64,000 nucleotides of DNA from an uncultured Chloroflexota bacterium (GTDB lineage Bacteria; Chloroflexota; UBA11872): the NCBI GenBank assembly GCA_958296175.1, contig OY282448.1, positions 2,046,472 through 2,110,471 of the forward strand, read 5' to 3'. This document shows positions 44,178 to 54,392 of the stretch, one piece after another (the stretch's first letter is position 1; each line of letters begins with the position of its first letter). The position numbers and the translations under genes were made by a program. Under the pieces are notes generated by a model. That model was not told where the DNA came from. It saw only the letters and a program-made list of their open reading frames with translations, and made no database searches.

Positions 44178-45359
44178 TCAGACCAGCCGCGACTCGTCGC
44201 TGTCGAAGACGTACGCGTGCTCGACCGGCACTTTGGCGTAGGCCGTCGTGTTGCGGTCCCACTCCTCGTTCAGCGGGCGCTTGGCAATCACGCGCGTGCC
44301 GGCCAGGTCGAAGGTGACTTCCTTGCGCTGCTCGGAGAAGTGGCTCTCGACCCAGTAGACCTCCACCGGCGTCGAGCCTTCCGTCGGATGATGCGAGATT
44401 TCGACCGATTCGGGACGGATGCCCAGGTGCACGTCGCTGCCGGCGCGCACGCCCAGCGCGTCGTTGCGCAGGTCGACGAAGTGCCCGTCCACGCGCACGC
44501 CGCCGTTGTCGGCCGTGCCGGGGATGAGGTTCATGGGCGGCATCCCCACGAATCCGGCCACGAACATGTTGCTGGGGTTGTCGTAGATCTCGCGGTAGGC
44601 GCCCAGCTGCTGGATGCGGCCGGCCTGCATCACGGCGATGCGGTCGCCCATGGCCTGCGCTTCCGTCTGGTCGTGGGTCACGTACACCGTGGTGATGTTG
44701 AACCGCCGCAGCAGCCGCTTGATCTCCACGCGCGTGCGCGTGCGCAGCTTGGCGTCCAGGTTCGACAGGGGCTCGTCGAAGAGGAACACGGTGGGGTCGC
44801 GCACGATGCAGCGCGCAATGGCCACGCGCTGCTGCTGGCCGCCGGACAGGGCCTTGGGCCGCCGCTCCAGCAGCTGGTCGAAGCCCACGCCCATGATCTT
44901 GGAGACGACCTCGACCCGTTCGTCCACCTCTTCCTCGCGCTTGTGCATCTTGAAGAAGAAGCCCAGGTTCTTCTTGCTGTGCATGTGCGGGTAGAGCGCG
45001 TAGTTCTGGAAGACGATGCCCACGCGCCGATCCTTGGCGTTGAGCTCGGTCCATTCCTCCTCGCCGTAGCGGATGGTGCCGCTGTTGGGCGTTTCCAGCA
45101 TGATGAGGCCGGCAATGACGCGCAGCATGGTGGACTTGCCGCAGCCGGAGGGGCCCAGGATGGCGATGGACTCGCCGTCGTGAATGTCCAGGCTCACGCC
45201 GTCAATCGCCCACACGGCGCCGTCGCGGTAGTTGGCCTGCCCCACCAGGTCGGACTGTTCGTCTTCCGGCACGCCGCCCGTCTGCCCGAAAATCACCGCG
45301 GCGGGGTCTTTTTCTTCCTTGAAGACCACCTGCGCGTCGCGGATGTGTACGTCAGCCAT
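44178..45359 (-). CDS. ABC transporter ATP-binding protein, MalK/UgpC type
   Basis: The 393-residue protein has Walker A GPSGCGKST (69-77), Q-loop IVFQNYALYPHM, signature LSGGQQQR, Walker B LFDEPLSNLD and the switch VTHDQTEA. A C-terminal regulatory TOBE-type domain (RPESVEISHH) places it with sugar-importer ATPases such as MalK and UgpC. A unique N-terminal insertion (about residues 13-48) precedes the first strand. No permease or binding protein is in the window, so it probably serves transporters encoded elsewhere. It is 41 bp downstream of the YesL-like gene on the same strand. Confidence 0.9.
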   Translation of the reverse strand: MADVHIRDAQVVFKEEKDPAAVIFGQTGGVPEDEQSDLVGQANYRDGAVWAIDGVSLDIHDGESIAILGPSGCGKSTMLRVIAGLIMLETPNSGTIRYGEEEWTELNAKDRRVGIVFQNYALYPHMHSKKNLGFFFKMHKREEEVDERVEVVSKIMGVGFDQLLERRPKALSGGQQQRVAIARCIVRDPTVFLFDEPLSNLDAKLRTRTRVEIKRLLRRFNITTVYVTHDQTEAQAMGDRIAVMQAGRIQQLGAYREIYDNPSNMFVAGFVGMPPMNLIPGTADNGGVRVDGHFVDLRNDALGVRAGSDVHLGIRPESVEISHHPTEGSTPVEVYWVESHFSEQRKEVTFDLAGTRVIAKRPLNEEWDRNTTAYAKVPVEHAYVFDSDESRLV

Positions 45360-45400
45360 CTAATGTCCTCCCAGCCACTACGGCGCGGCCCCGCGGGCCG

Positions 45401-46147
45401 TCACGCCTCCGAGTCGAACAGCTCGAACCCAAACGTCCGGAGCCTGTCTTCGGTCATGCGGGTTGCTGTCAAGGCCATGGTAATGGCCGTCAGGAACACG
45501 CACGGAAACAGCAGCAGGACGCTCAGCGTCAGGATCACGGCGGTCAACAGGAAAAAGGCAATCGACGTGCCGGGCGCGCTGAGCGCCATGACCGCGGCGT
45601 TGCGAAACACCTGGAAGAGCGACATGTCGAACCGCACCGCCAGCGGAAAAATGTAGGCCTGCGCCGCCACCCAGAGCACCACGAAGTACAGCGACAGGAA
45701 GCCCAGCGCCTGAATCACGATCTGCCCCGTGCCGGTGTAGAAGAAGAACCCCACGATCAGCCCGTAGAGCAAGAACAGGTCGATCACCAGCAGAATCCAG
45801 GAGCGCCAAAAGCCCGTGCGGAACCCGACCCAGAAGTCGCGCGGCGCCACGTCCTCCTTGTTGCAGTAGCGCTGCGCCACCCAGAACAGCCCCGCCGTGC
45901 CCGGCCCGGCCAGCAGGCTGGCCGTGACCGTTGCGCCCACGATGAAGACGAAGTATTGCAGGCCGGTGAGCGCGCCCTCCGTTTGCAGCACGGCCTGCTG
46001 CAGCGCGTTCGAGGCAGGCAGGCCAACCAGCGGCACGAAAGGCAGCACTGTCAAGAACCAGAGCAGATTGCCGTGCACCGCCAGCGCGCGCAGGTCGTAA
46101 TACACCTGCGCAAACGCCCACCACGCATGTCGAAAAACGTCAGTCAC
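45401..46147 (-). CDS. YesL-like DUF624 membrane protein
   Basis: The 248-residue protein has six hydrophobic helices and the family's first segment, VHGNLLWFLTVLPFVPL, followed by GPGTAGLFWVAQRYCNKEDVAPRDFW. This resembles YesL, a membrane protein of unknown role found next to sugar ABC importers. Here it sits directly upstream of a sugar-importer type ATPase, which supports the assignment. The substrate is not known. Confidence 0.65.
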   Translation of the reverse strand: MTDVFRHAWWAFAQVYYDLRALAVHGNLLWFLTVLPFVPLVGLPASNALQQAVLQTEGALTGLQYFVFIVGATVTASLLAGPGTAGLFWVAQRYCNKEDVAPRDFWVGFRTGFWRSWILLVIDLFLLYGLIVGFFFYTGTGQIVIQALGFLSLYFVVLWVAAQAYIFPLAVRFDMSLFQVFRNAAVMALSAPGTSIAFFLLTAVILTLSVLLLFPCVFLTAITMALTATRMTEDRLRTFGFELFDSEA

Positions 46148-46380
46148 GCCGCCTCATCGACAGAATCGGCCAGCAGCCAGGCGAACTCCGCTCCATGGTA
46201 GCCGAGCGCCGCGCGTCCTTCGCCCCGCCCCGCGGCGACCTTGGCGGAACCCCGTCACGCCGGCGCGAAGACCGCCCCCCGCGTCGATACGGGACCGCAA
46301 TCCAGAAGGTCGGAAGGTGTGCGTGCGCGGGAACCGGTCCGTCGACACCGGCCCCCTCGCCAGGGAGTCATGCAAAGGCC

Positions 46381-46467
46381 TCCCCGTGGGTAAGGGGCCG
46401 CGCGGCCTCGGCGACTTCCGCCTCCTCTCGCTCCCAGGGTTTCCCCGTGGGAAAGAGGCCGCGCGGC
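46381..46467 (+). repeat. two direct repeats of about 26 bp, 61 bp apart, before the first MoxR gene
   Basis: TCCCCGTGGG(T)AAG.GGCCGCGCGGC occurs at 46381-46406 and, with few mismatches, at 46442-46467. A TATAGT hexamer (46478-46483) follows, 55 bp before the MoxR start. They may be binding sites of a regulator of this promoter. The rest of the 46148-46537 gap holds nothing I can name. Confidence 0.5.
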
Positions 46468-46537
46468 GCTCGTCGGCTATAGTGCCCGCCAAGGCAGCCC
46501 GCCCAATTCCCCTCGGTCGACGCGCCCGGAGGCCGCC

Positions 46538-47485
<948 letters not shown>

Positions 47486-47488
47486 CCG

Positions 47489-48106
47489 ATGCTGGAGAGC
47501 CCGCAGGAACTGGCGCTGGCCATCCGCCGTATCGACGCGTGGGGCTGGTGCGGCGCGGCCGCCACCGAGGTCGGCCTGGTGGCCGCCACCATCGCGCACG
47601 ACACCGAACCCGCCTGCCTGGACGCCCTGCGCGCCTCGTCCACGGCCGCGCGCAACCGCGCCCGCGGCGCGCAGCGCCTGCACCGCCGCCGCCTGGCCGA
47701 CGCGCAGGTCGCCGCCGCCGGCCGCAGCGCCTACCAGATTGCCGGCAACGGCCTGGAACAGCTCTGGGAATACCTGGTCACCGGCCGCCAGCGCCTGGAC
47801 GCGCCCCTGGACACGCGCGCCGGCACCAAGTTTCAACAACGCGCCTGGAACGTGCTGCGGCGCATTCCGTTCAGCGAAACCCGCACCTACGCCTGGCTGG
47901 CCAACGAGCTGCGCCAGCCCGCCGCCGCCCGCGCCGTGGGCACCGCCGTGGGCGCCAACGCCGCCCTGGTCTTCATCCCCTGCCACCGCATCGTCGGCGT
48001 CCGCGGCCTGGGCGGCTACTCCCGCGGCCGCGACACCAAACGCCGCCTCCTCGACCACGAACGCTCCTGGCCCAGCATGCCCCCCCTATTTTCAGATTCC
48101 AGCTAA
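47489..48106 (+). CDS. methylated-DNA-[protein]-cysteine S-methyltransferase (MGMT-like)
   Basis: The 205-residue protein ends with the family's active site: KFQQRAWNVLRRIPFSETRTY, then FIPCHRIVG with Cys165 as the alkyl acceptor, LGGYSRGRDTKRRLLDHE. In this class one methyl group of O6-methylguanine moves to the Cys and the protein is used up. The first 100 residues are an Ala/Arg-rich region with WGWCGAAATEVGL, a divergent version of the N-terminal domain. It is three bases after the MoxR gene, an unusual pairing, and likely translationally coupled. Confidence 0.88.
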   Translation: MLESPQELALAIRRIDAWGWCGAAATEVGLVAATIAHDTEPACLDALRASSTAARNRARGAQRLHRRRLADAQVAAAGRSAYQIAGNGLEQLWEYLVTGRQRLDAPLDTRAGTKFQQRAWNVLRRIPFSETRTYAWLANELRQPAAARAVGTAVGANAALVFIPCHRIVGVRGLGGYSRGRDTKRRLLDHERSWPSMPPLFSDSS

Positions 48107-48116
48107 GGCCGACCGC

Positions 48117-48188
48117 GGATTGTGGATTGCTGATTGTGAATTGCTGATTGTGAATTGCTGATTGTGAATTGCGGATTGCGGATTGCGG
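48117..48188 (+). repeat. ten tandem heptamers (GGATTGT/GAATTGC type)
   Basis: Units of (N)(A/G)ATTG(T/C) repeat with period 7. The reverse complement of the same heptamer forms an array at 57388-57422. It precedes the palindromic repeat at 48230. Confidence 0.85.
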
Positions 48189-48229
48189 AGCGAACGGCGG
48201 CGGCCGCTGACCACCGACCCTTTTCTTTT

Positions 48230-48272
48230 CCCTCTCCCGCGAAGTGGGAGAGGGTTAGGGTGAGGGTCTTCG
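48230..48272 (+). repeat. dispersed palindromic repeat, copy 2
   Basis: CCCTCTCCC-GCGAAGT-GGGAGAGGG followed by TTAGGGTGAGGGTCTTCG, closely matching the 11.4 and 60.2 kb copies. Confidence 0.85.
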
Positions 48273-48403
48273 TTCCCACCCGCTGAACGAGCACCTGTCC
48301 TTCCCGCCCTCGGTACCATGAGCGTCCCCCTCGCGGCGCGTGCAGCCGCGGGCCTTCCAGAAACCCGAAGGACGCCGCGCTGACCAAGCTCCAAACCTTC
48401 CTG

Positions 48404-50269
48404 ATGGGCGTCGGCGTGCTGACGCTCGCCGCCCTGGCCGTCATAGGCGCAGTCACCGTAGTGCGCTTCGCCACCCAGCAGCCCGCCACGCAACCCGCGG
48501 CAGCCAACGCAGCCCCCGCCCCCACGTCAACGCCGCAACCGCCCGCCGCGCCAACCCCATGGGCAACGCCGACGCCAACGGCGAGACCAACGCCAACGCC
48601 GACCCCGCAGCCTCTCGCGCACGTGGTCAGCGCCGGTAGCGGCCACACCTGCGAGGTGCGAACCGACGGTTCCCTCTCCTGCTGGGGCGAGAATGACTAC
48701 GGCCAGGCCGACCCGCCGCCGGGCGCGTTCCAGTCCGTCAGTGCCGGCAATAATCACACCTGCGGAGTGAGAACGAACGGGACGCTCGCTTGCTGGGGAT
48801 TGAGTTCCGCAGATCAGACCAATTCACCGCCGGGCACGTTCCAGTCGGTCAGCGCCGGTTTGACCTACACCTGCGGCGTGCAGACAAACGGGGCGCTCGC
48901 CTGCTGGGGATCGAACGTCTTTGGCCTGGCCCCGCCGTCGGGCACGTTCCAGTCGGTCAGCGCCGGCGATTTGCACACCTGCGGAGTGCGAACGAACGGG
49001 GAGCTTGCCTGCTGGGGGTCGAATAACTCTGGTGAGGCCGACCCGCCACCGGGTACGTTCCAGTCCGTCAGCGCCGGCTCCCTGCACACCTGCGGAGTGC
49101 GGACGAACGGAGCGCTCGAATGCTGGGGAAGTGACTTCTTAGGGCAGGCCGATCCACCGGCAGGTGTGTTCCGGTCGGTCAGCGCCGGCAACATTCACGC
49201 CTGCGGAGTGCGAACGAACGGGGCGCTCGTCTGTTGGGGATCGAATGACGACGGGCAGGCCGATCCGCCACCGGGCGCTTTCCAATCAGTCAGCGTCGGT
49301 TACAGACACACCTGTGGCGTGCGGGACAACGGCTCGCTGGTCTGCTGGGGACGTTACGGCTACTTCAGGCACGCCGCTGATCCGCAGGATGGCTTTCGCG
49401 TCGTCAGCGCCGGCGGTGAGCACGCCTGCGGTGTGCGGACGGACGGCACGCTTGCCTGCTGGGGATGGAACCGCTACGGGGAAGAGGCCCCGCCGTCGGG
49501 CGCGTTCCAGTCGGTAGTCGCCGGCGGTGACATCACCTGCGGGGTGCGGATAGATGGCACGCTTGCTTGCTGGGGATCGAATGACGAAGGGCAAGCCGAC
49601 CCGCCGTCGGGTGCGTTCCAGTCGGCCAGCGTCGGTAGTGGCTTTGTCTGCGGAATGCGGATAGATGGCACGCTTGCCTGCTGGGGCCGGAATGGCAAAG
49701 GGCAAGCCGACCCGCCGCCGGGCGCGTTCCAGTCGTTCAGTGTCGGCGATTTCCACAGCTGCGGTGTGCGGACGGACGGCACGCTCGCCTGCTGGGGATC
49801 GAACGACGACGGCGAGGCCGCCCCGCCGTCGGGTGCGTTCCAGTCGGTCAGTGTCGGCAGTTCTCACAGCTGCGGGGTGCGAACGAACGGTGCGCCTGCC
49901 TGCTGGGGATTGAATTCCTTGGGGCAGGCCGACCCGCCGTCGGGTGCGTTCCAGTCGGTCAGCGCCGGCGGTGCTTATGCCTGCGGGGTGCGAACGAACG
50001 GTGCGATTGCCTGCTGGGGATCGGCTTTCGGAGTGTGGCCCAACCCGCCGTCGGGTGCGTTCCAGTCGGTCAGCGTCGGCCACCATGAAACCTGCGGGGT
50101 GCGGGCCGATGGCGAGCTTGTGTGCTGGGGTGTGGGTTTTGACGGACCGACCGTAATTCCAGACGGTCCGTATCAGTCCATGAGCTTCGGCGGCTCCGCC
50201 ATCTGCGCACTGCGGGCCGGCGGTTCTGTCGACTGTTGGGGAGGTCCAAAGATCAAGCCTCGCGGGTGA
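48404..50269 (+). CDS. exported RCC1-like protein with 15 Cys-paired repeats
   Basis: A hydrophobic N-terminal helix (VLTLAALAVIGAVTVV) and a Thr/Pro-rich linker (TPTPTARPTPTPTPQP) place the rest outside the membrane. Fifteen repeats of about 37 residues follow, with the core FQSVSAG..HTCGVRTNG.LACWG and PP.G at the end. This is the RCC1_2-type blade, so the protein is probably two seven-bladed propellers or one large ring. Each repeat has two Cys (C..VR..G..C), which could form disulfides. The given start is ATG 48404, with no Shine-Dalgarno. A CTG at 48380, seven bases after AAGGA, would add TKLQTFL, a better membrane-anchor start. I take no catalytic role. Confidence 0.85.
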   Translation: MGVGVLTLAALAVIGAVTVVRFATQQPATQPAAANAAPAPTSTPQPPAAPTPWATPTPTARPTPTPTPQPLAHVVSAGSGHTCEVRTDGSLSCWGENDYGQADPPPGAFQSVSAGNNHTCGVRTNGTLACWGLSSADQTNSPPGTFQSVSAGLTYTCGVQTNGALACWGSNVFGLAPPSGTFQSVSAGDLHTCGVRTNGELACWGSNNSGEADPPPGTFQSVSAGSLHTCGVRTNGALECWGSDFLGQADPPAGVFRSVSAGNIHACGVRTNGALVCWGSNDDGQADPPPGAFQSVSVGYRHTCGVRDNGSLVCWGRYGYFRHAADPQDGFRVVSAGGEHACGVRTDGTLACWGWNRYGEEAPPSGAFQSVVAGGDITCGVRIDGTLACWGSNDEGQADPPSGAFQSASVGSGFVCGMRIDGTLACWGRNGKGQADPPPGAFQSFSVGDFHSCGVRTDGTLACWGSNDDGEAAPPSGAFQSVSVGSSHSCGVRTNGAPACWGLNSLGQADPPSGAFQSVSAGGAYACGVRTNGAIACWGSAFGVWPNPPSGAFQSVSVGHHETCGVRADGELVCWGVGFDGPTVIPDGPYQSMSFGGSAICALRAGGSVDCWGGPKIKPRG

Positions 50270-50340
50270 ACTCGCGCCTGGGACTCCTGGCCGCTAACTG
50301 CGAATCACGTGTCACCAATCACGAACCACGAGCCCCCGGC

Positions 50341-51192
50341 CTACGTCCACGCCACAGCGTCCAGCCCGATGTCCACGGCGCGGGCGGCGTGGGTGAGGGC
50401 GCCGATGGAGATGTCGTCCACGCCCGTCTCGGCGTAGGCGCGCACGTTGGCCAGGGTGACTCCGCCGCTGACTTCCAGCCGCGCCTGGCCGTTGGTGCGG
50501 CGCACGGCTTCGCGCACGTCGGCGGGCGTCATGTTGTCCAGCAAGACGGCCTCGGCGTCGTGGGCCAGCGCCTCGTCCAGCTGCGCCAGGGTGTCCACTT
50601 CGACCTGGAGGCGCATGCCGGCGGGGCGCGCCTCGTAGGCGCGGCGCAGCGCTTGGGCGACGCCGCCGGCCGCGGCCGCGTGGTTGTCTTTGACGAGGAT
50701 GGCGTCGTAGAGGCCGAAGCGGTGGTTGACGCCGCCGCCGGCGGCCACGGCGTACTTCTCCAGTGCGCGCAGGCCGGGCGTGGTCTTGCGCGTGTCCAGA
50801 ATGCGCGCGCCGGTGCCGGCCACCCGCTGGACGAACGCGCGCGTGAGCGTGGCAATGCCGCTGAGCCGCTGCACGAAGTTGAGCGCCGTGCGCTCGCCGG
50901 TGAGCACCAGCCGCGCGTTTGCGTGCACGGCGCCCAGCGCGCCGCCGCTCTCGATTCGCGCGCCTTCCGCCGACGCGTCGTGCACGGCTTCGGGGGCGCC
51001 AAGCTGCCGGTAGACCTCGCGCACGAGCGGCATGCCCGCCAGCACCAGCGGCTCGCGGGCGGCCAGGACGCCGCGCAGCCGCGCGCCGGGCGCAACGACG
51101 GCGCGGCTGGTTGCGTCTCCCGCGCCCACGTCTTCGTCCAGCGCCAGGGCAACGGCGCGCTCGATGGCCGCGCGCGGCGGCGGCGGCGTCAC
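50341..51192 (-). CDS. nadC: nicotinate-nucleotide pyrophosphorylase (quinolinate phosphoribosyltransferase)
   Basis: The 283-residue protein makes nicotinate mononucleotide from quinolinate and PRPP, in NAD synthesis. The N-terminal IERAVALALDEDVGAGDATS and the active-site ARILDTRKTTPGLRALEKYAV (Lys and Arg binding quinolinate/PRPP) are clear. KDNH, DNMTP and VSGGVTLANVRAYAETGVDDISIGALT follow. The start is GTG 51192, whose last bases overlap the stop of the small unknown gene upstream as GTGA. An earlier frame start lacks family features. No nadA or nadB is visible. Confidence 0.94.
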   Translation of the reverse strand: MTPPPPRAAIERAVALALDEDVGAGDATSRAVVAPGARLRGVLAAREPLVLAGMPLVREVYRQLGAPEAVHDASAEGARIESGGALGAVHANARLVLTGERTALNFVQRLSGIATLTRAFVQRVAGTGARILDTRKTTPGLRALEKYAVAAGGGVNHRFGLYDAILVKDNHAAAAGGVAQALRRAYEARPAGMRLQVEVDTLAQLDEALAHDAEAVLLDNMTPADVREAVRRTNGQARLEVSGGVTLANVRAYAETGVDDISIGALTHAARAVDIGLDAVAWT

Positions 51193-51491
51193 GAAGTCGA
51201 TGCGGGCGCGCCCCGAAAGCGGATGCGCAGGGCGGCGTAGTCCACGTCCAGCGGCCAAGCCTGGTTGTAGCGGTAGAGCTGGCAGCGCACCACGCCCAGA
51301 TCGTCGATGTGGATGCAGGCCTGGAAGCCTTGCGGGTAGGTAAAGCTCATGAACTGTCCCTGCGCGCCGTCGGTTTGCGCGTTGACGTGGTAGTCGCCCT
51401 CTACTGGCGGGTCGACGTACCAGTCTCCCTTGGGCAGCGTCAGCGCGCCTGGCTGGAGGAACTCTTCCGGGTCGTCGAGCGGCGCGTGCAT
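51189..51491 (-). CDS. small conserved-looking protein of unknown function, coupled to nadC
   Basis: The 100-residue product from ATG 51491 has no motif I recognise. It is acidic at the start (DDPEEFLQPG), contains KGDWYVDPPVEGDYHVN and an aromatic-rich beta-like stretch (FMSFTYPQGFQACIHIDDL), and ends in an Arg-rich tail. Stop and nadC start share four bases (GTGA), which strongly suggests coupled translation. A beta-sandwich or OB-like domain is possible. The frame is open to 51665, but that part lies over a dispersed repeat. Confidence 0.5.
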   Translation of the reverse strand: MHAPLDDPEEFLQPGALTLPKGDWYVDPPVEGDYHVNAQTDGAQGQFMSFTYPQGFQACIHIDDLGVVRCQLYRYNQAWPLDVDYAALRIRFRGAPASTS

Positions 51492-51601
51492 GGGGCAGGG
51501 ACGGCGTGAATCGCGCCAGAATCCTACCTGCTCTTGCTTCCGCCCCGTCTTTTGCTTTCCTCGCTCTCTCCGTTTCTTTTCCCTCGCTCTTGCTTTTCTT
51601 T

Positions 51602-51825
51602 TCCCTCTCCCTGGAGGGAGAGGGCAGGGTGAGGGGGCGCGGGTGGGAGTCGGCCGGGCGGCCATGGTCCCGCGTTCACTGTCTGACGCGCCGGGCGGGG
51701 GTGGGGCGTGGGGGCGGGTCTTCTCTTTGGGCGCTGCGGTCGGTCCCTCTCGCTTACTGCCGCGTCGGGCGCTGCGGTCGACCCCTCACCCTAACCCTCT
51801 CCCCGCAGCGCGGGGAGAGGGAAAA
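51602..51825. repeat. dispersed palindromic repeat, copies 3 and 4 in opposite orientation
   Basis: Copy 3 (51602-51636) runs plus: CCCTCTCCC..GGGAGAGGGCAGGGTGAGGG. Copy 4 (51784-51825) runs minus: CCTCACCCTAACCCTCTCC..GGAGAGGG. They lie 150 bp apart as inverted repeats. The surrounding 51492-52192 gap is pyrimidine- or GC-rich with no gene. Confidence 0.8.
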
Positions 51826-51877
51826 AGAGGGTGCGGGGTCAGGGGGAAGAGGGCGCGGGGTGAGGGGGAGGTGTCGA

Positions 51878-52034
51878 GGCGGGTTTGGCTTTGGTCTGGC
51901 ACTCTCCAGCAGTCGCACGCCCATCATGATCAGCGTTGGTGCTGGCGGGTTTGAGTGTGACCTGGCACGCTCCGCCGCCAGTCCAGCGCGCCGCACAGGT
52001 GTTGGGGTGGGCGGGTTTGGCTTTGGTCTGGCAC
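51878..52034 (+). repeat. three imperfect direct repeats of 66-bp period before the second MoxR gene
   Basis: The core GGCGGGTTTGGCTTTGGTCT..GGCAC starts at 51878, 51944 and 52010, exactly 66 bp apart. The middle copy is diverged. The array is 160 bp before the MoxR start and may be a promoter-side array. Confidence 0.7.
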
Positions 52035-52192
52035 AGTACGCTGGCGGGGCGCGGGCTTGTGGGCCGAGACGTTGGCGCGTCCGTCCAGGCGGACGGCCTC
52101 GGCCGGCCGCCGTGCGCGCACGTCGACCCGGGGAATCACCCCGGCGCCGGGGAAGCTCCCCGGCGAACGCTGGCAACGGAGGGCTGGAACGC

Positions 52193-53150
<958 letters not shown>

Positions 53151-53158
<8 letters not shown>

Positions 53159-54392
53159 CCTTCTGGTGCTGGCGGCGCTGCTGCTGGGCGCCGCGCTGTT
53201 CACGCGCTTCGCGTTCTTGTTCCTGGCCTTTTATCTGATCGTGGCGCTGATCGTGCTCACGCTCACCTGGGTGTGGCGCATGCGCCGCGGCCTGCGCGTG
53301 CGGCGCGAGTTCACGCCGCGCGTCTTCCACGGCGAAACGGCCGAGGTCACCATTCACGTGGCCAACCGCTCCCTCTGGCCCGTGCCCTGGCTGAGCGTGC
53401 GCGAAGGGCTGCCCATGCGCATCGCCACGCACGACGCGCTGCGGCGCGTGGTGCGCATTCGTCCCAAGGGCGAGGCCGCCATCCGCTACACCCTGCCCGC
53501 CGCGCGGCGCGGCTACCATCGGCTGGGGCCGCTCACGGTTCGGTTTGGCGACGTGTTCGGCGTGGCCAGCCAGGACCTCATCATCGACACCGCCGAATTC
53601 GTGATCGTCTACCCGGAAATCGTGCCGGTGGAGACCTTCCGCATCGAGTCCAGCACGCCGTTCGGCGACATGCGCTCGAACCAGCGCATGTACGAAGACC
53701 CGGCGCGCATCGTGGGGTCGCGGGACTACCAGCCCGGCGATTCGCAGCGGTCCATCAACTGGAAAGCCTCGGCGGCCGCCGGCCGGCTGATGGTGCGCAC
53801 GCTGGAACCGGCCGTGAACCACGAAGTGCAGATTTTTGTGGACCTGAACCCCGACAGCTACAGCCGCCAGTGGCGCGAACCGTCCGCGGAGATGTCGGTC
53901 ACCGCGGCGGCCTCGCTGGCGGCGTTCATGCTGGAAAACCGCCAAAGCGTGGGCGTGGTGGTGAACGGCCTCGACCCGGTTTACCTGGGCGGCGCGCGGG
54001 TGGTCTCGCACGCGGCGGCGCGCGAACGCATGGCCGGCCGCATCCCGCGCACCCCCATCGGCCGCGGGCGCGGCCATCTCATGTCCTGCCTCGACCTGCT
54101 GGCGCGCGTGGAGCTGCTGGCGGGCGAACCCACCGGCCAAGTCGTCAGCACCGCGGCCGCCGGCTTGCCCTGGGGCGCAACCTCCATCGTCATCACCGGC
54201 CAGCGGTCGGACGCGTTGTTTCGGGCGCTGCTGGCCCAGCGCCGCCGCGGGCACCGCGTGCTGGTGGTGTTCACCGACCCGTCCACGGCCACGCTGGCCA
54301 CCGGCGCCGCGCGCGCCGCCGGCCTGGGCGCGATCGCCGTCACCGGCAAGGAGCAGTTGCGTGTCTGGCGCGACGACCGAGCGGCCGTTTAG
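53151..54392 (+). CDS. DUF58 domain membrane protein
   Basis: The 413-residue protein starts at GTG 53151, overlapping moxR. It has two N-terminal hydrophobic helices (about residues 4-43), a beta-rich region, then the DUF58 signature with GSRDYQPGDSQRSINWKASA and a VWA-like part containing VQIFVDLNP with the start of a MIDAS-like site. DUF58 proteins are the usual clients of MoxR ATPases, in a cell-envelope or transglutaminase operon. The next gene (DUF4129) overlaps it by 32 bases. Confidence 0.9.

Noticed and set aside
48117-48188. CRISPR-like array of GATTGTGAATTGCT
   Set aside because: It is a simple heptamer tandem repeat without spacers.
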